Shown piece after piece: positions 1-13,877 of a stretch of 64,000 bases of DNA. Location: NCBI GenBank assembly GCA_026874595.1, contig CM049316.1, forward strand, positions 53,577,676-53,641,675. The letters are read 5' to 3'. Position numbers and translations under genes: made by a program. Positions within the stretch are counted from its first letter, which is position 1, and every line of letters begins with the position of its first letter. The notes beneath the pieces were generated by a model. It searched no databases. It saw only the letters and a list, made by a program, of their open reading frames with translations, and was not told where the DNA came from. The DNA comes from Sipunculus nudus. Taxonomy: Eukaryota > Annelida > Sipuncula > Golfingiida > Sipunculidae.

Positions 1-3000
1 CACACAATAAGTATTAGAATGTTACATAACTGGCTGACATAAGTGCTCAATATAAAACATGACAATATGCCCCCAACCTAAAGTATCTCTATGCCCAACA
101 TTTAGACAACACCTTTACTAATAGCTAATATCCTGATAACACACCGCAGTATAATGAAGCCAGCTTCAACTATGATATTACATAAGGTGCTGTGGTGACA
201 AGTATTCAGTAAAATTTGATGTACCATCAGCCTTGGAGCAATCTTGAGGTAACATATCAGAATGACAATAAACCAGTGATATATTGACAAATATGATAAG
301 AATTAATAGCCATATCAGTTTCTCCACAGACAATATTATGCTGACCAGTTACATCTGCCACTTTTGATATTCATACTGTGTTTGTTTGTGTATTTGGTAA
401 CCTCGTATATAAGACTACGCTCACTTTTTAGGTCCAAATATTGGTAACAATTATCTGCGAATATCCATGAGGTGGCACCTGCTAAGAATTAGCATGTCCA
501 GAGTCTTCAGTACAGGGCATTGATACCCTCTTTTTTTAAATTAAAAATGTCAGTCTTCATATACTATATCCCACCACTGTACTGCCACTTTGGTAAACAC
601 AAGGCCACATGTACGTCTTCACCTAGACACAGAACATGACTGGTCACATAACATATGCTAATAAACAGTTAAAATGTTGAATTAATTTCCCTTGTTACAT
701 CCTGATACAACATTAAGTACACTTGGATTACACCAAGCATTTCTCCATGGCAAGAATATATCTGTTTCTATCTGCCTCCCCCTTCACTGTGCAAACCTTA
801 TATCCCCCCCCCCCCCCCCCCCCGCCTCCATTCATTTAAACAAGTGCCAGGTATGGTAATTATTCTTACAGACTAACAGCTGATCAACATATATGGAATG
901 CTGTGACACTTCCATTAATTAATATAATCTTCAAGTGAACTCTTAAAAAAAAAGTACAGAAATTTACAATCACTGCCATCTTTGTACTTAGCACATAGCT
1001 CACTCCTGAACAATTGAGACCAAAAGCATCCACTTTGAACCACATGATTCTTAGAGTTATACGGAATAAAATGTTTAATATGGGCCTTTCAAAGGAAGAG
1101 AACAGGATTGCCACAAATCCCTCCTCCTGCCCCCCCCCCCCTTTGCCTGAGTTTGGGGTTAACATTTACAAAATCAGGATTGTCATAAATAACCCCCCCC
1201 CCCCCCCCAACTCCTGTCCCCCACCAAAAAGTTTTCCAACAGGTTTTCTAGTGGTCACAGCTCAATTGGATGTAGTGTTTTAACTAGCTTTTTGTATCAC
1301 TGTTGAATTATGACTTTAGCTGAAAATCATGAATATTCATAGTTACATTCCTGTTACTGACCATCCAGGCTAAGCTCATTCTGGTAATGTCCAGCAATGA
1401 AAGCTGATACTGAATAATATGATGAGTTTTATGCATACTCATGACTAAGGTCATAAAGCAAAAGATCTGTTCTCATCCACATCCCAGCCATCATAAAGAT
1501 CAAATCAAAACCAAATCCAGGGAAGCCTATACTTAACAAGTCACCAGACACTGACATGTACTAATGATTCCCAGGGAAAATCCAATGCAGGGCCAGTGTT
1601 CTCAGTGAGCAATTTAGTAATGTTTGAGGAAACTAGTTCTTTCAGAAGTTGCGAGTGTGATTAAGGATCAAATTATCTGAATCAGAACAGGCCAATCAGC
1701 CTTATTAAAATGCATGAAAATCCCACAAGATACTCCCAGAAACAGTATGACACACAGAGGCTGCCATGTCATCTACAAAAAGGATACACTAGTTTGGGCA
1801 ATAAACAAGTTTTTAATTATGCAGCTAATTGGCCAAAAGCATACAAAAAAAACATCTCATTGAATGGCACACCAATGATTGCTATGATTCACTCTTGCGA
1901 TCTCAACATATAGAAACCTACACAGAGTAGAGTTTGGTCATAAGTACACGATGTATTGTATCCCCAGTCTGAGAATTAAGTCAGGGATACTATGGTTTCA
2001 GTATTGTTTTGCTCAAAATATTTCACACATCTTTTTCAAACTCTACAGGCTGGTTTAGAGGACAAAGTCCATGAAAACTGAGTTAATTACATCTATTAGG
2101 AGAGTGACCTTGACCTCAAATACATACATTTCGGGTGAAAATCATGTAACACTTAAGATTTTTCAAGACAGACTGCTTGGATTCTAAAGGTCAAGTAGCT
2201 ATAAGATCTTGGAATGGATAGGTTTGTCTTGTCTGGAAGACCGATGGAACTGTCTGTGGTCTTTTTGCCATTTTTGCACAGTTAAATATACTTCTAATAC
2301 TGCATGCCACAAGAAAATACTTTTGCCAATATAATTTAAAAAACTATCAGACAGATTTCTCTCATATTGTGCACATGCATGCATACATGCGGATCAGATG
2401 AAGAACCTGATTGACTTTGAGGTAAAAAAAATCTTTGATGAAAGCAAGAATTTAATGGTTCTCCTAGTTATCAGGACTTTCCAGTATATTTTATGATGTT
2501 TACAAGAGCTGTTCAGTCTAAATGACAGATCTATAAAAATCACACAATGAGTATGATGAGATGAGACAGTAGCAATTCACTGTAGAGTTAATGAATATGT
2601 TGTAAACAGCAAAACACTAAAAGCCATTCATAGAAAATCCACCGTAGTTTAATGTATTATCTTAATTGTTTGCTGACATTAAAAAAAGGAAAACTTTCAC
2701 AGAGCAGAGTTGAAATTGTTTAACCATGGTCTTTGTCTTACTCTGTAAAATTGTATATGACTGGTGGTCGGGTTGGGTCTTGCTTGATGGAGCTTTCTTT
2801 TGAGTAGTGAAATCTTGGCAGCATAAACCTCCCACATGACTGCAAGTAATGGTTTCTGGATTATATCTAGTCTGATGGGTAAGAACATCGAAATTGTTAG
2901 AATTATCAAATAAATAAAATATTCTTATCACATGGTTGGTTTCATCTTCGTTCAAAAAGCATTTCCATAAGCATGTCATATAGACTATCCTGTGAAAAAA

Positions 3001-5614
3001 AGTGTTACCCTGCCGTGAAGCAAGATAGTTCTGGTTCATTATAGCTACCCATATCAGACTCCAGTAGATGGATGTCACAGCTATTTGCCATGACAGTGAC
3101 ATACTCAGAGAAGTATCCTGTTTAATAATAGGCTTAAACATTAGCAGAAAGCAAGTAAATTCAAGTGGCCTGTTGGGGATTCTTTTTAAAAGATATGTTT
3201 ATTTGTGGCATGATCAGTAACAAAAACTTCACTGGTGTAATTTCCATAAATTGAATTGGATTGCCGTTTGCCAGACACAGGAGTTGCTGAAGGTAATTGA
3301 GTAGGTAATGGTTGCTTTCTTTTGTTGGTAATATTATATAATGGGTTAAATTCATTACATATTTATAACTATTTTCCAAGGAGTACACAACTTTGTCTTT
3401 GATATTTTGTGAGACAGTAGTAACATATACTTCAGTTATTCTTCAAAGAAAGCTATGCTAATGTAGTTTTAGAAGTTTATTGGTATAGACAAGTATTTGT
3501 TGTCTTTGAAAAACAGTAAATAATCAAAGACACGCCTTCATTATACTTCCTTACAGAGCATTGAGAAAAAATAAAAGAATGCTTGGCAGAACATGTCATT
3601 CATGGCCCCCTCCTGTACAACTTTTATTTTTTTCCAGGCCAGGTAGAGGTAGAAATGTTTAACTCCCATTCATGAGTGCACACCAGTGGATAAAACACAA
3701 TCAGGCTAACTTACAGCAGTTTGGAAGTAGGAAAGTAGGAGTTAGTGGCACCAGAAGCTCAAACTGATAATGAACAGTGCTTATTTATAGCAGTGACAGA
3801 TTCAACTGTTCAGTTCTTGCCTCAGTTTCCAAATTTCTTCACTAAATGGCACCAACTTGCCAGAAAAAAGCATACACAGAATGTGAGCCTACATGAATAT
3901 CTGGATCCATGTGTACAAAAACACTAACATTTAAAAATTTCCTCTGTAATACTAAATGCTACTGTCAACAGGATTACTGGTTATACAACCCCCATCTCAA
4001 GTTTCTAAGATCAATAACATGAGGATAAGATCAATAACATGAGAATAATGTAAATGAGATGGAGGATGAATTCATACAATGAAAATCCTTGGCTGTAGAA
4101 AATCCAATTGTTTTTAATTAAGTCATGCATGTAATCTAACAGCACTCAGACATCAGAAACAACTAGGATGTTGTATAAGTTGCTAGGCCCTTTTGATGAA
4201 ATCTGGTAGAAAACTAAATATAGTATGTCTGTATTCCAATGCACAATACTTGATTACTCTTTGATAGTTTGTTCTGTAGTCCAGGTCATAGGAAATCCAT
4301 TAGTAGAAACAGGATTTCAACTTTGGTTGTCCCTCCTCCAGTGCCATCCAGACTTGTTATGGGTTTAAATGCATAGAATTTTGGATGAACTTCTATAAAA
4401 TTAATAACTAATATTAAAATATATTAATCATTACCCTTCAGGGCATCAGAATGAAAAGAATGGCTTATTTTGGAAAACCTCTCCTTATGGGCATTTCTCT
4501 TATGGTGACACCTGTCTGTCAGGGAAACATGAAGACTATGAGGGTCATAACCTCTCTTAAATGGCCACCTCTGTTATGGACAAACACAGTACTCCAGTAA
4601 CAGTAAATCTGAATTTTGTGACATGGGATCCTGAGCTGTAATGATCACCAACTGACTTTTAAGTGTAAATTTCTTAATTATGTGAAAGTTTGTACTAGCT
4701 GCCTTCATAGTGTGCAGTCTCAATTCAGAGTTCGTGAACGATCCCTTTACCTTTGCCATTTGAATTAACTTAAAAGTTATACTTCTTTTGTGAAAGATTA
4801 CTAAAATATAATCAATCTAGTTTCACTTCAAGAACACAATATTTAGCATATTACTCAATGAAAAGAAAAATGTCTTGAAGAAGCATTAATCTGGACTTGG
4901 ATTTAAAACCTGTCATAGGTTTTTGTTGTTGTGATTATGACAGTAAAGTGGTCAGAAACGATTTCGTTGATCAAATCTGAAAGTGAAAAATCTGAAAGTA
5001 ACAGAATTTACATTCTGTAGGCCTGTACTCCAGTAAGTTTCACATTCAAGATGGTCTAGTTCCTTTTTTTGGGCAGAGTTATTCAATCATAACTTACAGT
5101 ATGTTTTTCAGATCCAATTGGTCAGTTTACCAGAAGACACTCAAGTGACATCTGATAAACATGTCTCTTATAACTACAAAACTGGAAGCATTTAATTTGT
5201 CTGGTTAGGAAAAAGTTACTTTAACAAGCGCATGCTAATCATTAATAAACTCCTAGCCTGAATGCTGCCACAGACATATGACATTAATGCAGCTGTTTGT
5301 GAAGAAAACGAGTCTGGCCATCTTTGTAGATCAAGAGAGTAACCAGAAACTCATTAAAGACAGCTCTAAAAGTGCAAAAACACTGGCCAGATGGTTCCAT
5401 CAAGCCAGGGCCTTGTATGTCTAGATTTAGATTTAAGTATGGTTTTGAAACCTCCCGCCAGCACTGTTGGTTCTGCTTTCCCACAGTTCAGGCATCTTGA
5501 GTGTAAGTCCTTAGTGTATATGCATGTTCATGGTGGCAATAAAAATGGTGTGCTCTTCAGAGCAAGTGTTCTGACACTTTACCTCACTTACCAGAATGAT
5601 TTGGTCTTCAATAC
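1..5614. other. Non-coding, probably LRRCC1 intron
   Basis: No exon with good splice sites and coiled-coil or leucine-rich-repeat content was found. The stretch is AT-rich. It holds C homopolymer tracts at 804-823, about 1130-1141 and 1192-1208, the last two inside two rough copies of a ~70-base sequence with AGGATTG and a C run. A short duplication with AGATCAATAACATGAG lies at 4008-4043. Assignment to an LRRCC1 intron is inference from gene orientation; the upstream exon could also lie before the window. Confidence 0.5.
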
Positions 5615-6256
5615 ACACTTAGTCATACAAACAGTTGTTCTCTAAATATGTTCTGCAGTCCAAACACTTAGTCATACAAACAGTTGTTCTCTAAATATGT
5701 TCTGCAGTCCAAACACTTAGTCATACAAACAGTTGTTCTCTAAATATGTTCTGCAGTCCAAACACTTAGTCATACAAACAGTTGTTCTCTAAATATGTTC
5801 TGCAGTCCAAACACTTAGTCATACAAACAATTGTTCTCTAAATATGTTCTGCAGTCCAAACACTTAGTCATACAGACAATTGTTCTCTAAATATGTTCTG
5901 CAGTCCAAACACTTAGTCATACAGACAATTGTTCTCTAAATATGTTCTGCAGTCCAAACACTTAGTCATACAGACAATTGTTCTCTAAATATGTTCTGCA
6001 GTCCAAACACTTAGTCATACAGACAATTGTTCTCTAAATATGTTCTGCAGTCCAAACACTTAGTCATACAAACAGTTGTTCTCTAAATATGTTCTGCAGT
6101 CCAAACACTTAGTCATACAAACAATTGTTCTCTAAATATGTTCTGCAGTCCAAACACTTAGTCATACAGACAATTGTTCTCTAAATATGTTCTGCAGTCC
6201 AAACACTTAGTCATACAAACAATTGTTCTCTAAATATGTTCTGCAGTCCAAACACT
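5615..6256. repeat. 49-bp minisatellite, 13 copies
   Basis: Unit: ACACTTAGTCATACAAACAG, then TTGTTCTCTAAATATGTTCT, then GCAGTCCAA. Unit boundaries return exactly every 49 bases from 5615 to 6251, with a 5-base partial copy at the end. Copies differ mainly at two sites (ACAAACA or ACAGACA; CAGTTG or CAATTG). Near-identity of copies implies recent expansion or homogenisation. Confidence 0.95.
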
Positions 6257-7725
6257 AGAGGCCCGATGGTGTTTCATGAAGAGTCTTTATTTTTTGTATC
6301 AAAAGTGATTGATGTATGGAAGATGTTTATTTTCTTACCGATTGTTATTTATGACATATGTGGATATGTCTCCAAGTATGTAATTCAAGAATGTGTCTTC
6401 TAGGTTTGGGAGTTATTTGTTCAGTATTTATGTGTTTCATCTGTAGAATCATCTTTGTCTTTGTACTGAGTGATGTATTGAACAGTTTTGTTTTGCCTCA
6501 TAGAGAGGGACAGATATAGCAATGTCTTGCTTACAGGTATGTTATACATTCATAGCCAGAAAGAATGTAGTTAAACATACACTATCCTTTGGGAATCTAG
6601 ATGTCTGAAGAAGGAACCATTAATACAAGTATTATTCATTGATCAAGAGAGTCAGACCTGTAGCTGAGATGACTTGCATTGATTCATTTGCTGTTCAAAG
6701 CATCTATATCTGTCGTCTCAGCAAGGTGTTACACTCCAACTCTGCTCTGCTCTGCTCTGTCATTTTCTTTCTTTTTTTCTCTGTCATTTTCACTATATTT
6801 CCTTCTCGTTCTGTCCTTCTTTCTTAATCTTACATCCCTGAGACATACCAAGTGAAAGAGAGTCATAACAAACACATGTTTGTTAAAGCTATAACTTTTG
6901 TTTTGCACAGTTTTCATATATGGGATGTTTTTTCTAATGATGTTATTCATGTTTGCAATATATAAATGACTCAGAATAAAAATTATTTACATAAAAAACA
7001 GCAGGAGAGAACAGCAGGAAACACAATAATCCACTCATATACCCTTATTGATACACATGAATGATGCAGTCATAAAAATGTGTTAAGTCCTAGATATGTT
7101 TCTGGGGGTCATTTTGAATTAATTACTTTGCCTGTGTCCAGAACAGTGTGGGAGCAGTGATAGTTTGGACATGTTTTATTGAAAGATTAAAAGTTAAAGT
7201 AGTTTTCATTCACAAAATTCAACACAAATATATTTGATTAATAGCTGGCAAAATCAAAAGTAAAGTGTTAGTTTAACATTGTAGGTTTTAGATAGGGAGT
7301 TTTTCCTCAGATTTGAAACCTAAATTAATGTCTGTACAGAAATCTCTCTGAAACAATTTTGGTAAAAGTGATATTTGGTCCCACAGTTTCCTGATTATTG
7401 TTTTCAACATATCAGACTCTGTGTTATTGCACCATTAAAATGCAGTTTGAACTACCTATAAAGATGGGTACACCATGGTACATATTAGAAAACCTATCTG
7501 ACATGTGACAACCATGATCGACCTATGCAAAATTGTCATCAAGCAAGTATTTTTGAAAATAAATCTGAAATATCCCTATAACAGAAGAATCATTATACTT
7601 AAGGAAGACAAAATCAAATTTAATCAAAATATTTACATTTCCATCATAAATAAAGAATGAGCACATGATGGAATATTTGGTGAATGTACATCATAAGAGT
7701 TTAATACATTTTATTTTGTCTTCAG
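6257..7725. other. Non-coding, probably intron
   Basis: AT-rich sequence with a small CTCTG run near 6741-6760. No gene, RNA or element was recognised before the acceptor of exon a at 7725. Confidence 0.5.
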
Positions 7726-7860
7726 GAACAAACAGAGGAGGTCACGAGAAAGTTGGTAGAAACACAGGACAGGGAACAAGAACTCAGACGCAGCTTGAAT
7801 AGTCTTGAGGAATCAGCCGCCAAAATGGAAGCAGAAAAACTGAAGCAGCTTGCACAGGAG
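7726..7860 (+). CDS. LRRCC1: LRRCC1 exon a (coiled coil)
   Basis: The exon is 135 bases (45 codons, phase 0 at both ends). The acceptor is TTGTCTTCAG and the donor is GAG|GTAAAA. The peptide starts EQTEEVTRKLVETQDREQEL and ends KLKQLAQE, a typical charged coiled-coil segment. It is the first exon I can recognise in the window; the upstream exon must also end in phase 0 and was not found in 1-7725. I do not remember the vertebrate sequence here well enough to claim residue matches, so assignment rests on frame continuity with the next exon, good splice sites and coiled-coil composition. A further small exon in the 9.6-kb intron that follows cannot be excluded. Confidence 0.8.
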
Positions 7861-10307
7861 GTAAAATCATAAACTGTTATATATATAGGAGCTGAGGATA
7901 CCAGGTTCAGTCCAGGATCCAACTGCTGACACCAAAATGTTGAAAGCTTAATGCAACTTCTGAGATATACTTAAACTTATAATCAATAAGGAAATTTCAC
8001 TATTATTTGCCCTTTTAGAGTATAACTTTGTTAAAAAATTCTAATATCCCTATAAATGAACTGCTTTTACAGTAAGTGTAGTGATCATAATTATACCTTT
8101 AACATTTATGGTTGACAATAGCTGAAACAGCTTCATGGTCAATGGGTTACTTGTTCAAAATTTTGAAGCTGGTGAAGGTTTGAAGCAAACGGTTTGTAAC
8201 TTGGAAAATGTTAATGTTTAAAATCCATGGCACACTTAAGTGTTTGAATATTTTCTGATTTTGTACTTTCATATAAAACCTGTTGACTTTGTTAAGTGTC
8301 ATTTGATATCCACAGGTGTTCCGTATGATTGATAATCAATGTGTGCAGATTTTAATTGTAAAATCCTGAACAAAAACTCAAGATTATCAAATAGCTTCTG
8401 TGGACAATAACAAGTGCGATTATCAAATTACTAGCCATGAATGACAGGCCTGAAATTTCAGGTGGCATTGTGGAGGAAAATCGGTAAATCTTTTATGGCA
8501 GCTAGACTGAAGACATCTGGTTGTAGAGAATCGTGGCTACTTTATTACAAAGAATTACCTGACACCTGTCAGCTTAACAGATGATTAGTAAACCCTAGAC
8601 CTGGCTGCCATCTAGTGCTTGTCTTCATCTGTCCAGGCAAAGTGATTACTCTTACACCTAGTTGCCATTTGTTAAAATAAGGACAGAACCTTGCTCTTGT
8701 ATATGATGTGACCAAATGTTTCAGAAGTAAGCTACAACATGATGATTGGTAATGATCGAAGCATTTAAGATTAAATGCTTTCTGCTCATAGGCTTTGGAA
8801 TAAACCAGGTATCATAGATGTTTCTTCAGAGATGTTCAATATTACAATGGAGGATTATATGCCATCCATCACAGTACCAGTAACTGGTTTTGTAACATGA
8901 AAGCCTGCTTGTTATATAACCAGGCTGTATTATCTCACCACCTCCCACACCGATCTACCTGTGGCTGTTTGTCAGAGCTTGCTGATAAGTTCCTTCATTT
9001 TTAGTGATTTTAACCACTTTTTTAACACCAATCGTGAATTTATGTTTTATATTTGATTATAATTTAAATATTTCAGCCTGTTAAAATGTTTTCAAAATCA
9101 TCACTGCATGTTGTGGTGATAAATCTTGTCTTTTTCATTGTTTTTCTTTTCAAGATTGTTAATCAGTTTTATAATTTATCAACCTGTTACATGCCTCTTG
9201 CTTATGTTTCCTTGTTCATATGACTTTTAGTTTGGTAGATAATATGAAAGAAGTTCACATTTTCTTTATTAAATTTTCCTTTTAGGCAATACTAAAATAG
9301 AGAAAGTTGGCAACTTAGTTTGCAAATACATTGATAATATTGTTGCATTACTATTTTGACCTGAAAAGATAAACATGAATATGAAAGAGTGTTTATTTTT
9401 ATAACTGCTCTTACTTTTTTACAAGAAAATGTACCAGAAATAAAAAAAATTTGTTAGGGCCTGGGATGTTTGAAAATATATACTTGTTTAAATAACTTGT
9501 GTTTTACATTGATTTGACATTAAACGGGTCTAAAACTTCCTGAACTGACAATACCATACAGATAAGTCTAATCACATAAGGCAGATCAATGGTATAATGC
9601 ACATTTGATTTGTTTGGCTGAGTTCTCAACAGAAAGAGAATCTCTTGATTTAACAGCAGCTACAAGAGTGTCGATGAAAACTAGGAAACAAAGCTAATCT
9701 GTGAACAAAAACTAAATGACTCTATGTGGTGAATGGGGAAGTGTGTCAGACAGATGCAGATATGACATTTCAGTAAATGGCTCATGCATAATAACTTCCC
9801 AGTAAACTACAGCCTGCCTGAGAGGCCATATTTGTGCCATGTTAAGGTGGATATAATAAATTAAATGGCGGCTTAGTCTGTGTATAGGGTCATCAGTGAT
9901 CACGGCATATCAGCTCGCAAAACCTGCGTGGGCATAGTAAAGGTCAGAGGGAATGGCATTCTACTAGAGTCACGTGGACCTGAAACCACTGAGACATATA
10001 TATATACCTGTTCCTTAACTTTTTGATTAATTAAAATGTCTTTGTGAATAGACCAGAAGTTCCATGTCCTCATAGTTCTAATTGAATACATAATGTCACC
10101 ACATGCAGTCCTCTAGCCATCATACATTCAAATTTGTTTTACTTCTCCATAAATTGAGACATTTTTTTTACAGAAATGTTACTGTGGCCACGGTAATGTT
10201 TCTTAAATTATTAATTAAAAGTTTTAATTTGTTAGTAAGTTTAGTAACTCTGATTAAATCAATCAGGATATAATATTAAGAATTACATTAAAAATAAAGA
10301 CAATATA
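7861..10307. other. Intron sequence without recognised features
   Basis: First part of the 9.6-kb intron between exons a and b. No coding exon, RNA gene or clear transposon end was seen. Confidence 0.5.
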
Positions 10308-10796
10308 CAGGCATGCCAAATCACTCTTTAAAAAAGTCACACTTTCTTTGAGAGAATTTCCTGAAAATGAGGCTAATAACTCTTTTTTCTCCCTTTTTTT
10401 CAGCAGCACTCTTTTTATGCTCTTTTTTTCAGTGAAAGATTCAGATTTATAGTATTTCTCTCCTGCTTTAACAGTCCAGTTCGAGCAAGAATTGGAAATT
10501 TCACAATTTTTATGTGTGCAAAGGTCCAGCATATGTGTCACAATGTTGAATATCACATATGTGGGATATGCCTTTTCCTTTGTGCAGGGGGATGTGCACA
10601 GTGTATGTTTCTGACTTTGGGAAGGAAGAATATACATTTGTAGTATGCGAAGCACATTTTTATTCAGTCTAAGATAAAAAAATGTGGAATTTGGCACTAA
10701 CTTTACTCTTTTTTCACTCTTCATTTCAAAGATGTCAACTCTTTTTTTCCAGAGCATTGACTCTTTTTTTTTGGTCATTTTCTTTTGGCAGGCCTG
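10308..10796. mobile_element. Candidate hAT-like MITE, 489 bp
   Basis: The ends are a 13-base inverted repeat with one mismatch: CAGGCATGCCAAA at 10308-10320 and, read on the other strand, CAGGCCTGCCAAA at 10784-10796. CAG.G..TGCCAAA ends and short length are like non-autonomous hAT elements. The 8-base flanks (ACAATATA and ATATAGCA) are not a clear target duplication. A 181-codon minus-strand reading frame inside has no recognisable domain and is K-rich because the DNA holds many CTTTTTTT runs. Confidence 0.4.
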
Positions 10797-11189
10797 ATAT
10801 AGCATCAACAGTTATCTCTTAAGAATGCCTGGTGAGCATGTTTGATGCTTGAGCTCACTCCTAAATTTTTTGTCCCCAAATCTGATTAAATAAAGAACTG
10901 TACCATAAGTGTCCTTCATGTAGGTTTAATGACACATAAAGGTCTCCTGAATTAGGTTTTCTGACAAATAATGTTATTAATTTGCCTGAGTAGACTGATG
11001 TACCTGATGGTTTAATTTTTATTATTATTTATTTTTTTGTTGTTGCAGTTTAGGCTTTGCATCAGCTTATTCACCATAAGAATTAGGGTTTGCCTGTAAA
11101 AATGTGGTACAGCAGCAAGATGTTTTATATATGAACCTAAAAGCTTACCCTCAAGAAGTCAGCGTAATACTACTTCTTCAGTGACCTTA

Positions 11190-11560
11190 GTTTTTAGAAG
11201 CCTTAGAGGCTTAAGGGCTATTGTCGTCACCCAAGCCGTCCGTCCGTCCAGCGTGTGTTACCATTCACCTTGTTAGCAGGATATCTCAAAAAAGATTTAC
11301 TGTAGGAATTTTATTTCTTTGGTGCTGATGTACGTATATTAACAAAATCTCAGTAAAGTTCAAAGATGGGTGACTTTGACTTATTTTTAGATGTTTTACA
11401 GCGTATTATAGAAAAAACATTCTCAGGAACCACTGGGTGGATTGTTATAAAACATGCTATGATTATTGGCACTGATGATCTGTAACTGCTGCACAAGGTT
11501 TGGGGCGCCACCTCCAATTCTGATTTTAAAAGCTCTTTTAAGCAGTGTTAAATGTTATTA
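11190..11560. repeat. Interspersed repeat remnant with GTCCGTCCGTCC
   Basis: Sequence with AGCCGTCCGTCCGTCCAGCG at about 11232 and phrases such as CTCAGTAAAGTTCAAAGATG, of the style seen in dispersed bivalve repeats. Both boundaries are unclear. It looks related in style, not clearly in sequence, to the elements at 19.7 and 26.7 kb. Confidence 0.4.
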
Positions 11561-13020
11561 CCTTCTTAATAAGATTTGCTTAACAGCATACTTAATAAAG
11601 GTTAGGATCTGATAGGTGACATGTGTTGCCATTTATGTGAACCAGGCTCCCAGTCTGTCTTGTCCATGGCTTGTCAGTGCTTGTCTGTTAAGTTAGCTTT
11701 GCCTGATCAGTACCGGTAAACGGAAATCCTCCATATGCAGTTCACAAAATTTAGTCTATAAATATGGTGAATTTGTCATTTTCTTGGATGTAAGAAAGTA
11801 TACTTCCTTCCTTACCTTCCTATATTTGTGCAAATGAAGGCATATCTTTTATATTTCTGTGTATAGACAAGCAAACATTAAAACAAAAATAGAAATAGGT
11901 ATCCTAAATTATTTAACTGGGGTTTACATGATTACGTGTCAGTTGGACGGGCACCAGCTGGACGGGTCCCATTTAGATGGTCCCAGTTGGACGGGTCCCA
12001 TTTAGACACTATGTTATATTTATGTGACTTAATTACATACCTAAGAAGCCAGGGATTGAAGCTTTATGAGAAAGCCTAACTAAAATAATAAAACTTTATA
12101 TATGTTGATCAAACACGGTATAGCTTTGAAATTTTATGCAAGCCCTGATACCTGTGTACATGAATTACTGTTCAAAGAGCTTTAGATTTTAACTGTTATA
12201 TTGTTGTCTTCCTTGACGTAGCTTTCGTGAAAACTGAAATCATTATATTCTAATATTTTCTAATTCATCAGAGTTACAATGACGAATCAACATGCAATCA
12301 AATGTCAAATAAATTTGCGATATCTACTATAATAACCGTCGTGCAGTCGACATGCTCTGCCAATTAATGTTAATAAGCAAAATATATAGGCTAGGTTTTG
12401 GAGAATTCCCATATTTTATTCCGATATATCACATAATCCATGTGCTGCCATATTGTCAGACCAAAATTATGCACATTTCCAAGAAACAAGAGTAGAAAAT
12501 CAGTTTGGAAACTCCTTACCACATCAGGGATATATGAAAGAGAAACCTGTACCTCTATATCACGGTCAGCGCACTTCAAAGGGAAGCGAGGTCTCATTCT
12601 AATTAACTTATTGTTTGAATAACGGGACTAATTAAGTTGCGTTTCACAATGAATATTATGGTAAGGCATTTTATAAGTGCAGTAAAAACAGCCGTTACCC
12701 TTTGATAGGTGTTTAATTAATCAATAAGACACAACCCCACAAACAAGGTAAACAGAACAACAGTTATCTCTCGTGGTCCCTTCTATTATTTACCGAAAAT
12801 GAACAGAGGAAAGGCTTTATGCATGTAAATATACACATTTATGTTTTTCTGTGTTGTTGTATATATTTTAGATAAAGTTGGTATTCACTTATACAAACAC
12901 TGCAAGATGGTCGCCCTCCGATACGATTTAACTTTTATCCCATAGCCTATGCTTTTCTCCTACGCACAAATGATCCTCTTGTTTGTATCTGATAGTATAC
13001 TAATAGTATACTGTCTCTCT

Positions 13021-13032
13021 CCTCTCATTCTC

Positions 13033-13071
<39 letters not shown>
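13021..13071. repeat. CT microsatellite
   Basis: Run of TCTC with a few interruptions. Confidence 0.9.
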
Positions 13072-13072
<1 letters not shown>

Positions 13073-13282
13073 ATTCCTTCTATCAAACAATTTTTTTAAT
13101 TACACATAATTTATAAATATGTTCTATTACAATCTTTCAACTTATTTTTTCACCTTCTGTTTCTCTCTGTGCTTTGTTTTAAATATTACCCCTGTCATTA
13201 TATATGATTTATTTTCCTTTACATTCCATTATATTCGGTTTATTTATAACAGCTATACTTCAGTCTCCCATACTTTTATTCA

Positions 13283-13283
<1 letters not shown>

Positions 13284-13334
<51 letters not shown>
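13284..13334. repeat. CT microsatellite
   Basis: Nearly pure CT run. The serine-leucine reading frames across it are artefacts of the repeat. Confidence 0.95.
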
Positions 13335-13877
13335 AGTTACCCCTTTAATCAATCATTCTCTTCTTAATTACCCATTAATTATATATAAATATGTTTCATA
13401 TATTACAATCTTACTTTTGGACTTTTTTTTCACATAATCATTCTTTTCTTTTCGATTTTTGTTCAAGTAATTTTTTCCCAAATTTTTATAGTTTTTCTTC
13501 TATGATCCACTCAGTTTTTAATTATATTTTCATTTTTTATTAGGTATGTCATCTATTATTCTTACTCTCAAAATTTTCACGTTATTGCTCACATGTATAA
13601 AATCATATATAACATTTGTTTATTACGTATTTATTACTGTTTTTGTTCTCTTTTGCTTTTTTTCCTTCATTAGTTGTCTCTTGCATATAAAACTATTATG
13701 GTTTATTTAATATTTTCAAAATAATAATTCACGTGTTTTTTTTTTTAAATTTCCCTGATTATTTCAGTTACAACAGTTACAACATGGCTTAGACAACCAG
13801 TGCAGAACGAAACTTAATCACAGTAACTGGTTAATTAACATGAAGATGCACTTATGTGGTTTCCCTTTGAAACGTGG

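Noticed and set aside
2662-3141. 159-codon minus-strand open reading frame
   Set aside because: Mixed composition, no recognised domain and no splice context. It lies in AT-rich presumed intron, and another frame overlaps it on the same strand.
10263-10808. 181-codon minus-strand open reading frame
   Set aside because: Lies almost exactly over the 489-bp inverted-repeat element. K-rich from A/T runs, no DDE, zinc finger or hAT dimerisation motif seen.
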